NCBI RefSeq assembly: GCF_005405345.1
Contig: NZ_BJDW01000004.1
Span: 99,975-163,974, forward strand
Length of the DNA: 64,000 nt
Reading direction: 5' to 3'
Origin: Enterococcus viikkiensis
GTDB lineage: Bacteria; Bacillota; Bacilli; Lactobacillales; Enterococcaceae
This document shows, piece by piece, positions 40,495 through 48,903 of the stretch. The notes beneath the pieces are model-generated. The model did no database searches. It had not been told where the DNA came from and saw nothing but the letters and a program-made list of their open reading frames with translations. Position 1 is the first letter of the stretch; each line of letters begins with the position of its first letter. The position numbers and the translations under genes are program-made.

Positions 40495-42873
40495 CTATCC
40501 CTTCTTTCTACCTGTTTTTTTCTTTTTAGCCACCGATTTGTAAAAAGGCTTCTTACCTTTTTTCTTTTTCTTCTCTTTTCCCGCAGCGGGACGATCCGAA
40601 TTTTTCGGATGATTTTTATTGCTGTTTTGATTATTCTTGCGTCCACCAGTTGGCTTACGGCGCTGATTGTTACGACGACTGTTTTCTGGAACTTCCAGCG
40701 CTGGAATTTCTTCGGCTTCAAGCAACTCAAAATCAATTTCTCTTGTTTCAGGATCCGATTTCGTAACCTTTACTCGTACCTTTTGCCCTATTTTAAAGGT
40801 TTGACGTGTCCGCTCACCGACTAAAGCTAATTGATTTTCAATAAAGTGGAAATAATCTTGTTTCAATTCATTGAGATGGATCATGCCTTCAACCGTATTC
40901 GGCAATTCAATAAAGATCCCAAACTTCGTAACAGAGCTGATAATCCCATCGAATTCTTCACCGACTTTATCCGCCATATACTCCGCTTTTTTCATGCTGT
41001 CCACTTCACGTTCAGCATCTACTGCCCGACGCTCCATCTTCGAGCTATGATCAGCAATTTCAGGCAACGCCTCTGCCCACTTGGCTTTTGTCGCTTCCCC
41101 TTGATCCTGACTATAGGTCCGAATCAGACGATGGACAATCAAATCAGGATAACGGCGAATTGGCGACGTAAAGTGCGTATAGTATTCAGCAGCTAATCCA
41201 TAGTGCCCATAGTTATCCTCAGAATATCGTGCCTGTTGCATACTCCGTAAAAGCATCGTATTGATGACTGGAGCCTCCGGTTTGTCTTCTACCTCGTCAA
41301 TAACCTTTTGTAAATCTTTCGGCGTGATGGTAGTTTTTGTTCCTTTAACTACAATACCCAAAGCAGACGCAAAATCAAAGAAACGCTGCATTTTTTCTTC
41401 CTTCGGCTGTTCGTGGATTCGATAGATAAAAGGCAACTTCAAGCGATTAAAATGCTCCGCAACCGTTTCGTTGGCGGCCAGCATAAAGGATTCGATCAAG
41501 CGTTCACCGACGCCTCGTTCTCTCAACTCAATATCCGTGGGACGGCCCTCTGGATCAACCAAAATTTTCGCTTCACGATCTTCAAAATTGATTGCCCCAC
41601 GTTGGATACGACGAGCTTCAAGAATCTGATGCAGTTCTTTCATTAGTTGAAACATCGGCACTAACTGCTGATAGCGTTCCAACGTTTCAGGCTTTTTCTC
41701 TTCCAAAATCTCATTGACTGCTGAATATGTCATTCGCTCAGTCGTTTGAATGACACTTTGGAAGATTTCATGATGAACAATCGTTCCACTTGGATCGATC
41801 TCCATCTCACAACTCATCGTTAAGCGTGGCACCCGCGGGTTCAATGAACAGATCCCATTTGATAAACGCTGCGGAATCATCGGAATTACCCGATCGGTTA
41901 AATAAACACTGGTTCCCCGTTCAAACGCTTCTTTATTTAAGATACTATCTTCCGTCACATAATAAGAAACGTCGGCGATATGAACCCCTAAGAAATAATT
42001 GCCATTATCTAGTTTACGAACAGTCACCGCATCATCTAAGTCTTTCGCGTCAGCACCATCGATGGTCACGATTTGTTGCTCCCGCAGATCCCTGCGGCCA
42101 ACCAGGTCCGTCTCTGAAATTTGATCCGGTACTTGCTCTGAAGCTGTCTGGACTTCTTCTGGAAATTGCGTCGGAATCCCTTGTGCAATCACGATAGACA
42201 AAATATCCATCCCTGGATCATTTTTATGACCGATGACTTTTGTCACCATTCCCTCAAGACTGGTTGCATAGCCTTTTTCCGGGTAATGGGTAATCTCAAC
42301 GATAACGACACTGCCGTCCACCGGTTGAATCCCCTCAGCTGCAATAAAGACTTTAAACTGCGCACTTTTTTTATCCTTTGGTGTTACGTAGCCAAACAAA
42401 TCCGATTCTGCAATCTCATCCACATCAAATGCAGTGAACTCACCAACTAATTGTTGGATTTTTCGTTCTTTGATGGAAACGACTTGGCCTTCTGCCCCAC
42501 GATCAGCAAATAAATCTGCTGTTTTTTGAATATCGATCATAACGATGTCGCCATCCATCGCAAAATTCGTCGCATCCTTCGGAATGAACACATCTGGTTC
42601 CTCCGGATCGATCGTTACAAAACCGAAGCCTCGTTCGTTACGACGAAAGATTCCTTCAACTTCGATTGGTTGGAAAGGCAACTTGATGCGACCCTTTTTA
42701 TTAAACTCTAAGGTCTTTTCCCTTTCCATTTGCGCAACCGTTTGAACCAACAACTTGTAGTCCTCGCTTTTACGCATGTCTAATGCTTCTGCCAATTCTT
42801 CCATTGACAGACTTTTTTTAGTGGCCGCTTTCAACCCAGCCAGTATTTCTGCTTTAATTGTTTTTTTCTCCAT
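40495..42873 (-). CDS. rnr: Ribonuclease R
   Basis: RNase R is a 3'-to-5' exoribonuclease that degrades structured RNA and works with SmpB-tmRNA. The protein of 792 residues has an N-terminal winged helix, two cold-shock-like OB domains, the RNB catalytic domain (TIDGADAKDLDDAVTV, HIADVSYYV and RYSEDNYGHYGLA...YTHFTSPIRRYPDL), an S1 domain, and a lysine-rich tail (KKKKKGKKPFYKSVAKKKK). The start MEKKTIKAEIL has GGAGAG upstream, six codons inside the longest frame. It overlaps the esterase gene by 20 bases. Confidence 0.96.
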   Translation of the reverse strand: MEKKTIKAEILAGLKAATKKSLSMEELAEALDMRKSEDYKLLVQTVAQMEREKTLEFNKKGRIKLPFQPIEVEGIFRRNERGFGFVTIDPEEPDVFIPKDATNFAMDGDIVMIDIQKTADLFADRGAEGQVVSIKERKIQQLVGEFTAFDVDEIAESDLFGYVTPKDKKSAQFKVFIAAEGIQPVDGSVVIVEITHYPEKGYATSLEGMVTKVIGHKNDPGMDILSIVIAQGIPTQFPEEVQTASEQVPDQISETDLVGRRDLREQQIVTIDGADAKDLDDAVTVRKLDNGNYFLGVHIADVSYYVTEDSILNKEAFERGTSVYLTDRVIPMIPQRLSNGICSLNPRVPRLTMSCEMEIDPSGTIVHHEIFQSVIQTTERMTYSAVNEILEEKKPETLERYQQLVPMFQLMKELHQILEARRIQRGAINFEDREAKILVDPEGRPTDIELRERGVGERLIESFMLAANETVAEHFNRLKLPFIYRIHEQPKEEKMQRFFDFASALGIVVKGTKTTITPKDLQKVIDEVEDKPEAPVINTMLLRSMQQARYSEDNYGHYGLAAEYYTHFTSPIRRYPDLIVHRLIRTYSQDQGEATKAKWAEALPEIADHSSKMERRAVDAEREVDSMKKAEYMADKVGEEFDGIISSVTKFGIFIELPNTVEGMIHLNELKQDYFHFIENQLALVGERTRQTFKIGQKVRVKVTKSDPETREIDFELLEAEEIPALEVPENSRRNNQRRKPTGGRKNNQNSNKNHPKNSDRPAAGKEKKKKKGKKPFYKSVAKKKKTGRKKG

Positions 42874-43618
42874 TATTCTCTCTCCAGCCAAGACCCGCTA
42901 AAAAATCAGCAACGTCTTGTTCAAATTGTCTTCGTTCAGGTCCTACCGTAATAACATGACCACTTTTAGGATACCATTTTAACGTAAAGGGGGTCTGCTG
43001 CAAAAGTGCTGCCGTTTGAAAAACCCCTTTCGCTTCAATCATTTCATCTTGACCTGCCTGCGCCATAAAAAAGGGGGCTTGGATCGCGGTTAATTTTTCA
43101 TAGGCTTGTTTCGCTTGCGCCTCGATTGTGGCCAGTTGCTTTTCGACTAATGGACGATACGTCATTAACGTTTCCTCCGTTAGGACTTCTCCGGTTCGTT
43201 CGATTACCTGCTTGGCATATAATAGGAAGTTTTCAGCTACTTGCGTTTTCACTGGCGCGATTGGTGAGCAAAAAAAGCCACCCCCAACAAAATCTTTTGA
43301 AGCTTCCGTTAATAAACGAGTTGAAAAAATCCCGCCCATTGATAATCCTAAAACAGCAATCTCTTGATAGCCTTTTGCTTGTAAAAATTTTACTGCCTGT
43401 TGACTATCTTGCCACCAATGCGCTGAGCTTTCGTGTAAAATATCCAAAGGATCTAGCGTGCCATGTCCCTTAAATAGTGGGGCGTAAACTGTATAATCTA
43501 ATTTTTCTAACGAACGTGCCAGCATCCGGACATCATTCGGACTGCCGGAATAGGCGTGCAAAAGTAACACCGCGCGCTTTCCGTGGGGCAAGAACAACGA
43601 CTCAGGTAATTGAACCAT
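42854..43618 (-). CDS. Alpha/beta hydrolase, carboxylesterase Est30-like
   Basis: The 254-residue protein is an alpha/beta hydrolase with the nucleophile elbow GLSMGG (S93), an Asp in QAGQDEMIE (about 196) and the final His in KSGHVITVG. It resembles the small carboxylesterases of the Est30 type, often placed between secG and rnr in Firmicutes, as here. The start MVQLPESLFL has AAGGAG upstream; a GTG three codons earlier is possible. The natural substrate is unknown. Confidence 0.9.
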   Translation of the reverse strand: MVQLPESLFLPHGKRAVLLLHAYSGSPNDVRMLARSLEKLDYTVYAPLFKGHGTLDPLDILHESSAHWWQDSQQAVKFLQAKGYQEIAVLGLSMGGIFSTRLLTEASKDFVGGGFFCSPIAPVKTQVAENFLLYAKQVIERTGEVLTEETLMTYRPLVEKQLATIEAQAKQAYEKLTAIQAPFFMAQAGQDEMIEAKGVFQTAALLQQTPFTLKWYPKSGHVITVGPERRQFEQDVADFLAGLGWRENNGEKNN

Positions 43619-43700
43619 TCCTTCCACTCCTTTTCTTCTATCTTAAAGTGTACTTGATTTACATTAAATACAAAATTAGAAAGACTTCGTTCAACCGTTT

Positions 43701-43719
43701 GTTCGTGAAACCGGACATC
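43701..43719. repeat. Short dispersed repeat, copy upstream of the esterase gene
   Basis: GTTCGTGAAACCGGACATC differs at one base from the element at 23969 after tetR. It lies between the esterase start and the secG terminator. Confidence 0.45.
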
Positions 43720-43746
43720 AAAAAAAGACCTCTCAAGTGAGAGGCC
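43720..43746 (-). terminator. Terminator after secG
   Basis: GCCTCTCA and TGAGAGG pair tightly on the minus strand and are followed by TCTTTTTTT. Confidence 0.8.
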
Positions 43747-43749
43747 GCT

Positions 43750-43986
43750 TTATTTGCTTGATAGAAACATTAAGACGAAGAGCAAAATCATCCAAACTGC
43801 ACCTAAAACTGCAGTTGATCGTTGCATCACAGCTTCAAAGCCGCGCGCTTTTTGCTTTCCGAACAATTGATCCGCACCGCCAGTAAATGCACTTGCAGCA
43901 CTATTTTGTTTGCTAGGCTGCATCATGATCGTAATGACGATGATCACTGACAACACCAAGATAACGCCCAAAATAAAATTATACAA
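43750..43986 (-). CDS. secG: Preprotein translocase subunit SecG
   Basis: SecG is the small auxiliary subunit of SecYEG. The 78-residue protein has two membrane helices (VILVLSVIIVITIMM and AVLGAVWMILLFVLMFL) joined by MQPSKQNSAASAFTGGADQLFGKQKARG, the conserved cytoplasmic loop. It precedes the esterase, rnr and smpB, the usual Firmicutes order. Its terminator stops most transcription before the esterase gene. Confidence 0.96.
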   Translation of the reverse strand: MYNFILGVILVLSVIIVITIMMQPSKQNSAASAFTGGADQLFGKQKARGFEAVMQRSTAVLGAVWMILLFVLMFLSSK

Positions 43987-44066
43987 AAGATGACCTCCTT
44001 ATTCCAAACTACTTCATTTTTTACTTTAGCATAATTGAAGCTGCTTGACTAGAGAGGAAAACAAAC

Positions 44067-44342
44067 TTATTTTCTTAAAACATCTGCATATTCTGGTTTT
44101 TCTTCAAATTCTTTTTTAGCAAATGGGCAAAGAGGGATGATTTTTTTACCATCTTTACGTGCTTTATCAACGCCAGCTGCAACTAATTTTTGTGCTAATT
44201 GTTGGCCACGATAAGTTGGGTCAACAAAGGTATGATCGATGATCATGATTTCTGGGCCTGCATTTGACCAAGTCATTTCGCCAGCTTCGTTTCCTTCGTC
44301 GTTTAGTAATACAAAACGGTCTTTTCCTTCTTTGATTTCCAT
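44067..44342 (-). CDS. yjdJ: Small GNAT acetyltransferase, YjdJ-like
   Basis: The 91-residue protein is a minimal GNAT fold: MEIKEGKDRFVLLNDEGNEAGEMTW, then IIDHTFVDPTYRGQQLAQKLV (acetyl-CoA loop) and KIIPLCPFAKKEFEEKPEY. It matches E. coli YjdJ closely in layout, including the LCPFAK motif. It lies 70 bases after a YjdI-like ferredoxin gene, the same pair as in E. coli. The function of the pair is not established. Confidence 0.85.
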   Translation of the reverse strand: MEIKEGKDRFVLLNDEGNEAGEMTWSNAGPEIMIIDHTFVDPTYRGQQLAQKLVAAGVDKARKDGKKIIPLCPFAKKEFEEKPEYADVLRK

Positions 44343-44412
44343 AATAACGCTCCTCTGAATGAAAGTTTTGGTGAACTATGGGATGTTCCTTAATTAGCTA
44401 GGAAAAATCCCG

Positions 44413-44685
44413 TTATACTTCTGCTTTTACAATATATTTCAAGGCGCCGCTTGGACACGTATCCACGACATAGCTAGCATTTTCCACACTGCCATTATCC
44501 GGGATGATCCACGGTCTGCGTCCCACCTCAAAAATTTCTGGATTGCCTCGGACACAATTTCCGATATGCGCGCAAATATCTTTATTGTAATAAATATCAA
44601 TGCCCTCACCATGATATTTGCGATAACCTTGAGCCAATAATTCTTCTTCATTAACAGGCTCTTGATCAAATTTGCTTCCGTCCAT
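44413..44685 (-). CDS. yjdI: Divergent 4Fe-4S mono-cluster protein, YjdI-like
   Basis: The 90-residue protein matches E. coli YjdI: YRKYHGEGIDIYYNKDICAH, GNCVRGNPEIFEVGRRPWI and VVDTCPSGALKY. It has three cysteines in ferredoxin-like places (C in KDICAH, GNCV and DTCPSG), a pattern of the Fer4_19 family. It should bind an iron-sulfur cluster with an unusual ligand set. It is paired with the YjdJ-like acetyltransferase just downstream. The longer overlapping frame at 44439-44726 is a shadow. Confidence 0.85.
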   Translation of the reverse strand: MDGSKFDQEPVNEEELLAQGYRKYHGEGIDIYYNKDICAHIGNCVRGNPEIFEVGRRPWIIPDNGSVENASYVVDTCPSGALKYIVKAEV

Positions 44686-44750
44686 TTTTTATCACTTCCT
44701 TTGAGTAAGATTATAAAGAAAATCAATAAAAATTTACACTAAATCGTCTT

Positions 44751-45086
44751 TTAAGCTAAGAGTTCGATTAGAGTCTGCATCGTTTGATGCGCATCTCTCT
44801 GATCTGGAAACGCCAAAGTAAATGTTCGTCCGCCTAATGTCTCAATCAACAATTCAAAGACACCTGATTGTTGGTGCAGGGAAAAGGGTTTCAAGCTTTC
44901 TGTCGTAAAATAAACATTTCGTGGTTCTTTCGTCAGATCATCTTCTTCTAATACATGTAACCCGCGGTTAGAGAAAATCAATAGCTTTTCGGTCTGATCT
45001 TCATAAAGCGCTAATTGATTCAAGCCTTCTTCGGGAAAAAGCGCGCGCAGTTGTGCCTGTAATAATAAAAAGCTAGTCTCCTTCAT
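44751..45086 (-). CDS. Hypothetical protein
   Basis: I do not recognise this gene. It encodes about 111 residues from MKETSFLLLQAQLRALFPEE, behind AAGGGACTTCCA. The open frame extends 12 codons further. The composition is that of a soluble alpha/beta protein, with beta-strand stretches (KLLIFSNRGLHVLEED, NVYFTTESLKPFSL, GRTFTLAFPDQRDA). A final helix gives a layout like a PH-type fold. It lies 10 bases after the gamma-carbonic-anhydrase-like gene and is probably cotranscribed with it. Confidence 0.7.
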   Translation of the reverse strand: MKETSFLLLQAQLRALFPEEGLNQLALYEDQTEKLLIFSNRGLHVLEEDDLTKEPRNVYFTTESLKPFSLHQQSGVFELLIETLGGRTFTLAFPDQRDAHQTMQTLIELLA

Positions 45087-45096
45087 TGGAAGTCCC

Positions 45097-45585
45097 TTAT
45101 GCGGAAAACGCTGGAAATACATTATTCAAATAAGCTTGGCCTAATTCATAATAATGCTCCGCGTTCTCACGATTTTTTTCGATTTCTGCAGGTGTCAATT
45201 GGCGAATCACCCGAGCAGGCGAACCAAAAGCCAGCGAGTTTGCTGGAATCACGGTTCCTTCGGTTACTAACGAATTCGCTCCAATCAAACTGTTTTCTCC
45301 GATCTCCGCATGATTTAAAATGGTCGAGCCCATTCCAATCAGAGCCCCTGAATGAATCTTACACCCATGAATAATACAGCCATGACCGACCGTTACATAA
45401 TCATCAATCTGAGTTGGTGCATCATGATCCACATGCACGATCGTCCCGTCTTGGATATTACTTTTTTTACCAATTGAAATTTTGTTGCTATCCCCTCTTA
45501 AAACACTTTGAAACCAAATCGTCGAGCCAGCATCAATCGTCACGTCTCCGAATACATCTGCACTATTTGCAATAAATTCTGTCAT
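45097..45585 (-). CDS. Gamma-carbonic anhydrase-like hexapeptide-repeat protein (YrdA/PaaY family)
   Basis: The 162-residue protein is a left-handed beta-helix of hexapeptide repeats. It has the family metal-site residues: a His in IVHVDHD and two in VGHGCIIHGC, spaced as in gamma-carbonic anhydrases. YrdA/PaaY proteins bind metal, and their activity is often weak or unknown. The start MTEFIANSADVFGD has GAGGTGAGG upstream, three codons inside the longest frame. An extended -10 (TGCTATACT) lies about 20 bases further up. Confidence 0.88.
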   Translation of the reverse strand: MTEFIANSADVFGDVTIDAGSTIWFQSVLRGDSNKISIGKKSNIQDGTIVHVDHDAPTQIDDYVTVGHGCIIHGCKIHSGALIGMGSTILNHAEIGENSLIGANSLVTEGTVIPANSLAFGSPARVIRQLTPAEIEKNRENAEHYYELGQAYLNNVFPAFSA

Positions 45586-45603
45586 CGTCCTCACCTCAAT
45601 TTC

Positions 45604-45612
45604 AGTATAGCA
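45604..45612 (-). promoter_or_regulatory. Extended -10 promoter before the carbonic-anhydrase-like gene
   Basis: On the minus strand TGCTATACT matches TGnTATAAT at all but one base. No good -35 lies 17 bases upstream. The same TGCTATACT motif occurs before folC (58684-58692). Confidence 0.45.
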
Positions 45613-45635
45613 CGAGGCTAGCCTTTCGTTTGTAA

Positions 45636-45669
45636 AACAAAGAGCCTTAAAAATAATTTTAAGACTCTT
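45636..45669 (-). terminator. Terminator after the M29 aminopeptidase gene region
   Basis: AGAGTCTTAAAA and TTTTAAGGCTCT pair with one G-T on the minus strand, followed by TTTGTTTT. It lies 25 bases after the aminopeptidase stop. Confidence 0.7.
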
Positions 45670-45693
45670 GCTTCCTGTTTATTCATAAACGTG

Positions 45694-46923
45694 CTAAGCC
45701 CAATCTCCGTTTCTAAAGATCGCGATGCGACTGCCGTCTTGACGAATCCCGTCAATGTTCATTTGACCAGAACCAATCATGAAATCCACATGATTTTTGC
45801 TCCGATTCAAGCCATGTTCGATTAGTTCTTCTTCATTCATATCCACTCCACCTGCTAAGTTAAAGGCGTAAGCATTGCCAATAGCTAAATGATTCGAGGC
45901 ATTTTCATCGTATAGTGTACTGAAGAACGTAATTCCTGATTGAGAGATTGGTGAAGGGTCCGGCACTAACGCTACCTCTCCTAAATGCTTGGAACCTTCA
46001 TCCATTTCGACTAATGCTTTTAAGACTTCTTCACCTTGCTCCGCCTGAACATCAACAATGGCGCCGTCTTTGAAAGTCAATTGAATACCAGTAATTACTT
46101 GTCCACCGTAGGCTAAGGGTTTGGTAGAAGATACGACCCCGTCTGCGACCCGGCAATCAGGTGCGGTAAAAATTTCTTCTGTCGGCATATTGGCCATGAA
46201 TTCAAAGCCTTTTTCATTAATACTGCGGGCACTGTCCCACACATGATTTACAGGCAGGCCGATCGTTAAATCAGTTCCTGGCGCTTGATAATGCAACGCT
46301 TTAAATTGCTCACGGTTCATCATAGCCGCTTTTTCTTGCAATCTTTTTTCATGTGCCGACCACGCCTGAATCGGATCAGCTTCATAAACTTTAGTTGCCT
46401 TAAAGATTGCGTCCCACAACGCTGCTACTTGCTCTGACTCAGGCAATTCTGGAAAAACTTTAGCCGCCCATGGTGCTTCCGCTGCAGCTACTACCGTCCA
46501 ACTGATTTTATTCGCCGCTGCAACTTGCCGCAGACCAAATAATAATTTGCGATCATATTGTTGATAGGCATCAATGCGTTTCGTATCCACACCAGCGAAT
46601 ACACCCGGATCTTGTGAAACCACACTGATTCGACTGATCCGTCGAGCAACTAGATCATCCATCTCCGCCTGCTTGTACGCTGGAACTTCCCGCAATTCGT
46701 CAAGTGCCATATTCATTACCTGTTCGCGTAAAATCGTGTCATCTGTCCAACGCAAAACGACTTGGCTCGCTCCGGCTTCATAGGCTTTTTTAACAATTAA
46801 ACGAGCCAAAGGTGCCTGATTGACAGAAATGTCTAACTGGACTAAATCTTTCGCCTGAACATTAACTCCCGTCTTCACAATCAAATTCGCATATGCGTCT
46901 AAATGCTCCATTAAATCTATCAT
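45694..46923 (-). CDS. M29-family aminopeptidase (AmpS/PepS)
   Basis: This is a cytoplasmic metallo-aminopeptidase that trims peptides. The 409-residue protein has the M29 metal and catalytic blocks NMPTEEIFTAPD (Glu), DEGSKHLGEVALV, NASNHLAIGNAY and NHVDFMIGS in the expected order and spacing. The length is typical of PepS/AmpS (about 410). It lies 10 bases after the amino-acid permease gene, so the two are likely cotranscribed and jointly supply amino acids. Confidence 0.93.
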   Translation of the reverse strand: MIDLMEHLDAYANLIVKTGVNVQAKDLVQLDISVNQAPLARLIVKKAYEAGASQVVLRWTDDTILREQVMNMALDELREVPAYKQAEMDDLVARRISRISVVSQDPGVFAGVDTKRIDAYQQYDRKLLFGLRQVAAANKISWTVVAAAEAPWAAKVFPELPESEQVAALWDAIFKATKVYEADPIQAWSAHEKRLQEKAAMMNREQFKALHYQAPGTDLTIGLPVNHVWDSARSINEKGFEFMANMPTEEIFTAPDCRVADGVVSSTKPLAYGGQVITGIQLTFKDGAIVDVQAEQGEEVLKALVEMDEGSKHLGEVALVPDPSPISQSGITFFSTLYDENASNHLAIGNAYAFNLAGGVDMNEEELIEHGLNRSKNHVDFMIGSGQMNIDGIRQDGSRIAIFRNGDWA

Positions 46924-46933
46924 TTTTCCACCT

Positions 46934-48442
46934 CTATAATGTTCCTGAAGTTAAAATATATTTTTTCTCGTAACGGCTATACATAACGACCGCAACAACC
47001 CCAAAGACGACTGGACCTAAAATCGAATAAATTGTTCCCGCAAGATCGCCTTGCATTGCTGGTTGAACAATCGTAAAGACATTGGCAAAACCGACCACAA
47101 AAGTTACAACAATTACCGCAATATTAGCCATTGTCTGAGTCTTATATATCTCAAATGGTTTTTCGATTTCCTTTTTCTTTTTAAATCCAATAAAAGCGAT
47201 CGCCAAGAACATATAAGGAATCGTCATCGAAACATTCGTCATCGAAACTAAGACTTGGAAGAAATATTTCGCGCCGCTTCCGCCAAAAGAAACGAGTGCC
47301 ACAATCGCAATTACGATCGCTGCTTGGACTTTCATTGCGTTAACGGGCAAACCATTTTTAGTTTTAGTTAAATATTCCGGCCAAACCTCTTTCGGTGTCC
47401 CTTCGATCAACTGTTTCAAAGGTGAGAAGATCAAGGTGAAAAATGCTCCTGTCAATGCTAAGAACATCGACAAGCCCATGTAACGCGATACCCAAACACC
47501 CATCGTGACAGAGGCGGCTTCCGTTAAATGCAACGCATGACCTAATTGATAGCCCATATTATTCATCGCGATATACGCAACATTGCCTAAGGTCACTTCC
47601 GCATCAGAAAACTGTGTAAAGGCAAAAGTCCAATTTGTGAAAGCCCCCATCATAAAAATTCCAACTGCATATCCCACCGCGATAACGATTGCCGAGATTG
47701 CCACTCCTCGAGGAAAAGTCTTTTCGGCATTCTCTGTTTCATCTACTAAGCCGCCAACAACTTCCAAGCCACCATATGCGAAGATCGCAAAGACTAGGAA
47801 ACCAAAAACTTGAATCATCGTCGAATAATCTGCATTAGGAGACTGGAAAAATGCTCCTGGACTCAGCGGCTGTGCCATATGTCCATTCAGTAAAAGAATT
47901 GCCAAACCACCGATAAATAATACAACATTAATCAATGCAACGGCTGTCCCACCGATTGACGTCACTTTTTTAATGCTGTCTAATCCTCTTGAAGAAACAA
48001 AAGTAATCAAAATAATCCAGAAAATAGCTAAGACTCCTAATGTTTGTACACCAGACAATCCAAATGGTGTCCATTGTTGTGTTTTGTCTACGCCGAAAAT
48101 CGCATTCGACAATGGAATCCAGATTCCCGATCCTACGTTAACCATCCAAATAATATATGATGCATACCACATGAAAGTACCAATAAAAGCAAATTTAGGA
48201 TTAAAGGATTCTGCCATCCAAGAATAAATGCCGCCTTTTCGATCTTTAAAAGCCGCTCCATATTCAGACAACATAAAAGCAAAAGGTAAAAAGAACGTCA
48301 CTGCTGCTAAAACGTACCACAAGATTGAAGCATAACCCATCAAATAAAACGCGCGTGTAATGTTGGTGAAACCAAATACCGATGTGAAGATCATAAGAAT
48401 CAGTGAGATTAAAGTTAATTTCTGTTTTTTCGGTTTCGACAT
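46934..48442 (-). CDS. APC-family amino acid permease, YjeM-like
   Basis: The 502-residue protein has about 12-13 membrane helices, and its start region (LISLILMIFTSVFGFTNITRAFYLMGYASILWY) is like the YjeM branch of glutamate/GABA-antiporter-like permeases. It also has KGGIYSWMAESF and AYGGLEVVGGLVDETENAEKTFPRG, typical of APC transporters. The substrate is not determinable. The start MSKPKKQKL has a GGAGGAAAC site; the longer frame adds five codons. The upstream region holds inverted repeats and a cre-like site. Confidence 0.85.
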   Translation of the reverse strand: MSKPKKQKLTLISLILMIFTSVFGFTNITRAFYLMGYASILWYVLAAVTFFLPFAFMLSEYGAAFKDRKGGIYSWMAESFNPKFAFIGTFMWYASYIIWMVNVGSGIWIPLSNAIFGVDKTQQWTPFGLSGVQTLGVLAIFWIILITFVSSRGLDSIKKVTSIGGTAVALINVVLFIGGLAILLLNGHMAQPLSPGAFFQSPNADYSTMIQVFGFLVFAIFAYGGLEVVGGLVDETENAEKTFPRGVAISAIVIAVGYAVGIFMMGAFTNWTFAFTQFSDAEVTLGNVAYIAMNNMGYQLGHALHLTEAASVTMGVWVSRYMGLSMFLALTGAFFTLIFSPLKQLIEGTPKEVWPEYLTKTKNGLPVNAMKVQAAIVIAIVALVSFGGSGAKYFFQVLVSMTNVSMTIPYMFLAIAFIGFKKKKEIEKPFEIYKTQTMANIAVIVVTFVVGFANVFTIVQPAMQGDLAGTIYSILGPVVFGVVAVVMYSRYEKKYILTSGTL

Positions 48443-48497
48443 GAATGTTTCCTCCAATTTTTATTTTTCAGCGAATCAAACCTATCCTTTCTTAAGA

Positions 48498-48535
48498 TTT
48501 AAAGAACACTTTTCTTTAAAATCAAGTGACACTTG
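48498..48535. promoter_or_regulatory. Paired inverted repeats upstream of the permease
   Basis: TTTAAAGA-7-TCTTTAAA (48498-48520) is followed at once by the palindrome CAAGTG-A-CACTTG (48523-48535). They lie about 60-90 bases before the start codon, in the likely leader or operator zone. They could be regulator sites or RNA hairpins. Confidence 0.45.
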
Positions 48536-48865
48536 TTTAAAGAAATGAGTTGTTCTTTCGTTAAAAAATCGCTTTATTACTAAAATTGTACGTATTCGCT
48601 ACCACTAAAACAACAGGATTTCCTAATAACTTAGCAAAGCATAATCCGAAAAAGAAAACGCTTTCTTTTTTATAATAAAGAACGGTCGTTTTTTTATTAG
48701 GTCGTTTCGTTTTATTTTCGGCTCTACAAAATTCATTTATTTATAAGCTTTCATATGATGACGTGAGTTTCTTTATTTCCATTTGCCTGGCGATTCAAAA
48801 TTAGAAAAAAAAACGCTCTTCTCATGAATAAATCATCTCATGTGAAAGCATACTCAATCCAAAGT
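48536..48865. other. Spacer upstream of the permease gene
   Basis: This AT-rich stretch of 330 bases holds the cre-like site at 48653 and presumably the promoter of the permease-peptidase unit. No gene or known RNA was recognised. Confidence 0.5.
48653..48666. promoter_or_regulatory. cre-like site
   Basis: AGAAAACGCTTTCT matches the catabolite-response-element core (TGAAAACGCTTTCA type) except at the outer bases. Position near a possible TATAAT-like -10 (TTATAA on the minus strand) suggests CcpA repression of the permease; this is inference. Confidence 0.4.
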
Positions 48866-48896
48866 AAAAAAGACATGGACTCTTCATCCATGTCTC
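48866..48896 (-). terminator. Terminator after the ABC exporter genes
   Basis: AGACATGGA and TCCATGTCT pair perfectly around a seven-base loop on the minus strand, followed by TTTTTAC. Confidence 0.85.
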
Positions 48897-48903
48897 TCCC
48901 CGC

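Noticed and set aside
40353..40736. 127-codon minus-strand ORF across smpB and rnr
   Set aside because: Lysine- and arginine-rich frame-shadow of the basic tail of RNase R, without a start signal.
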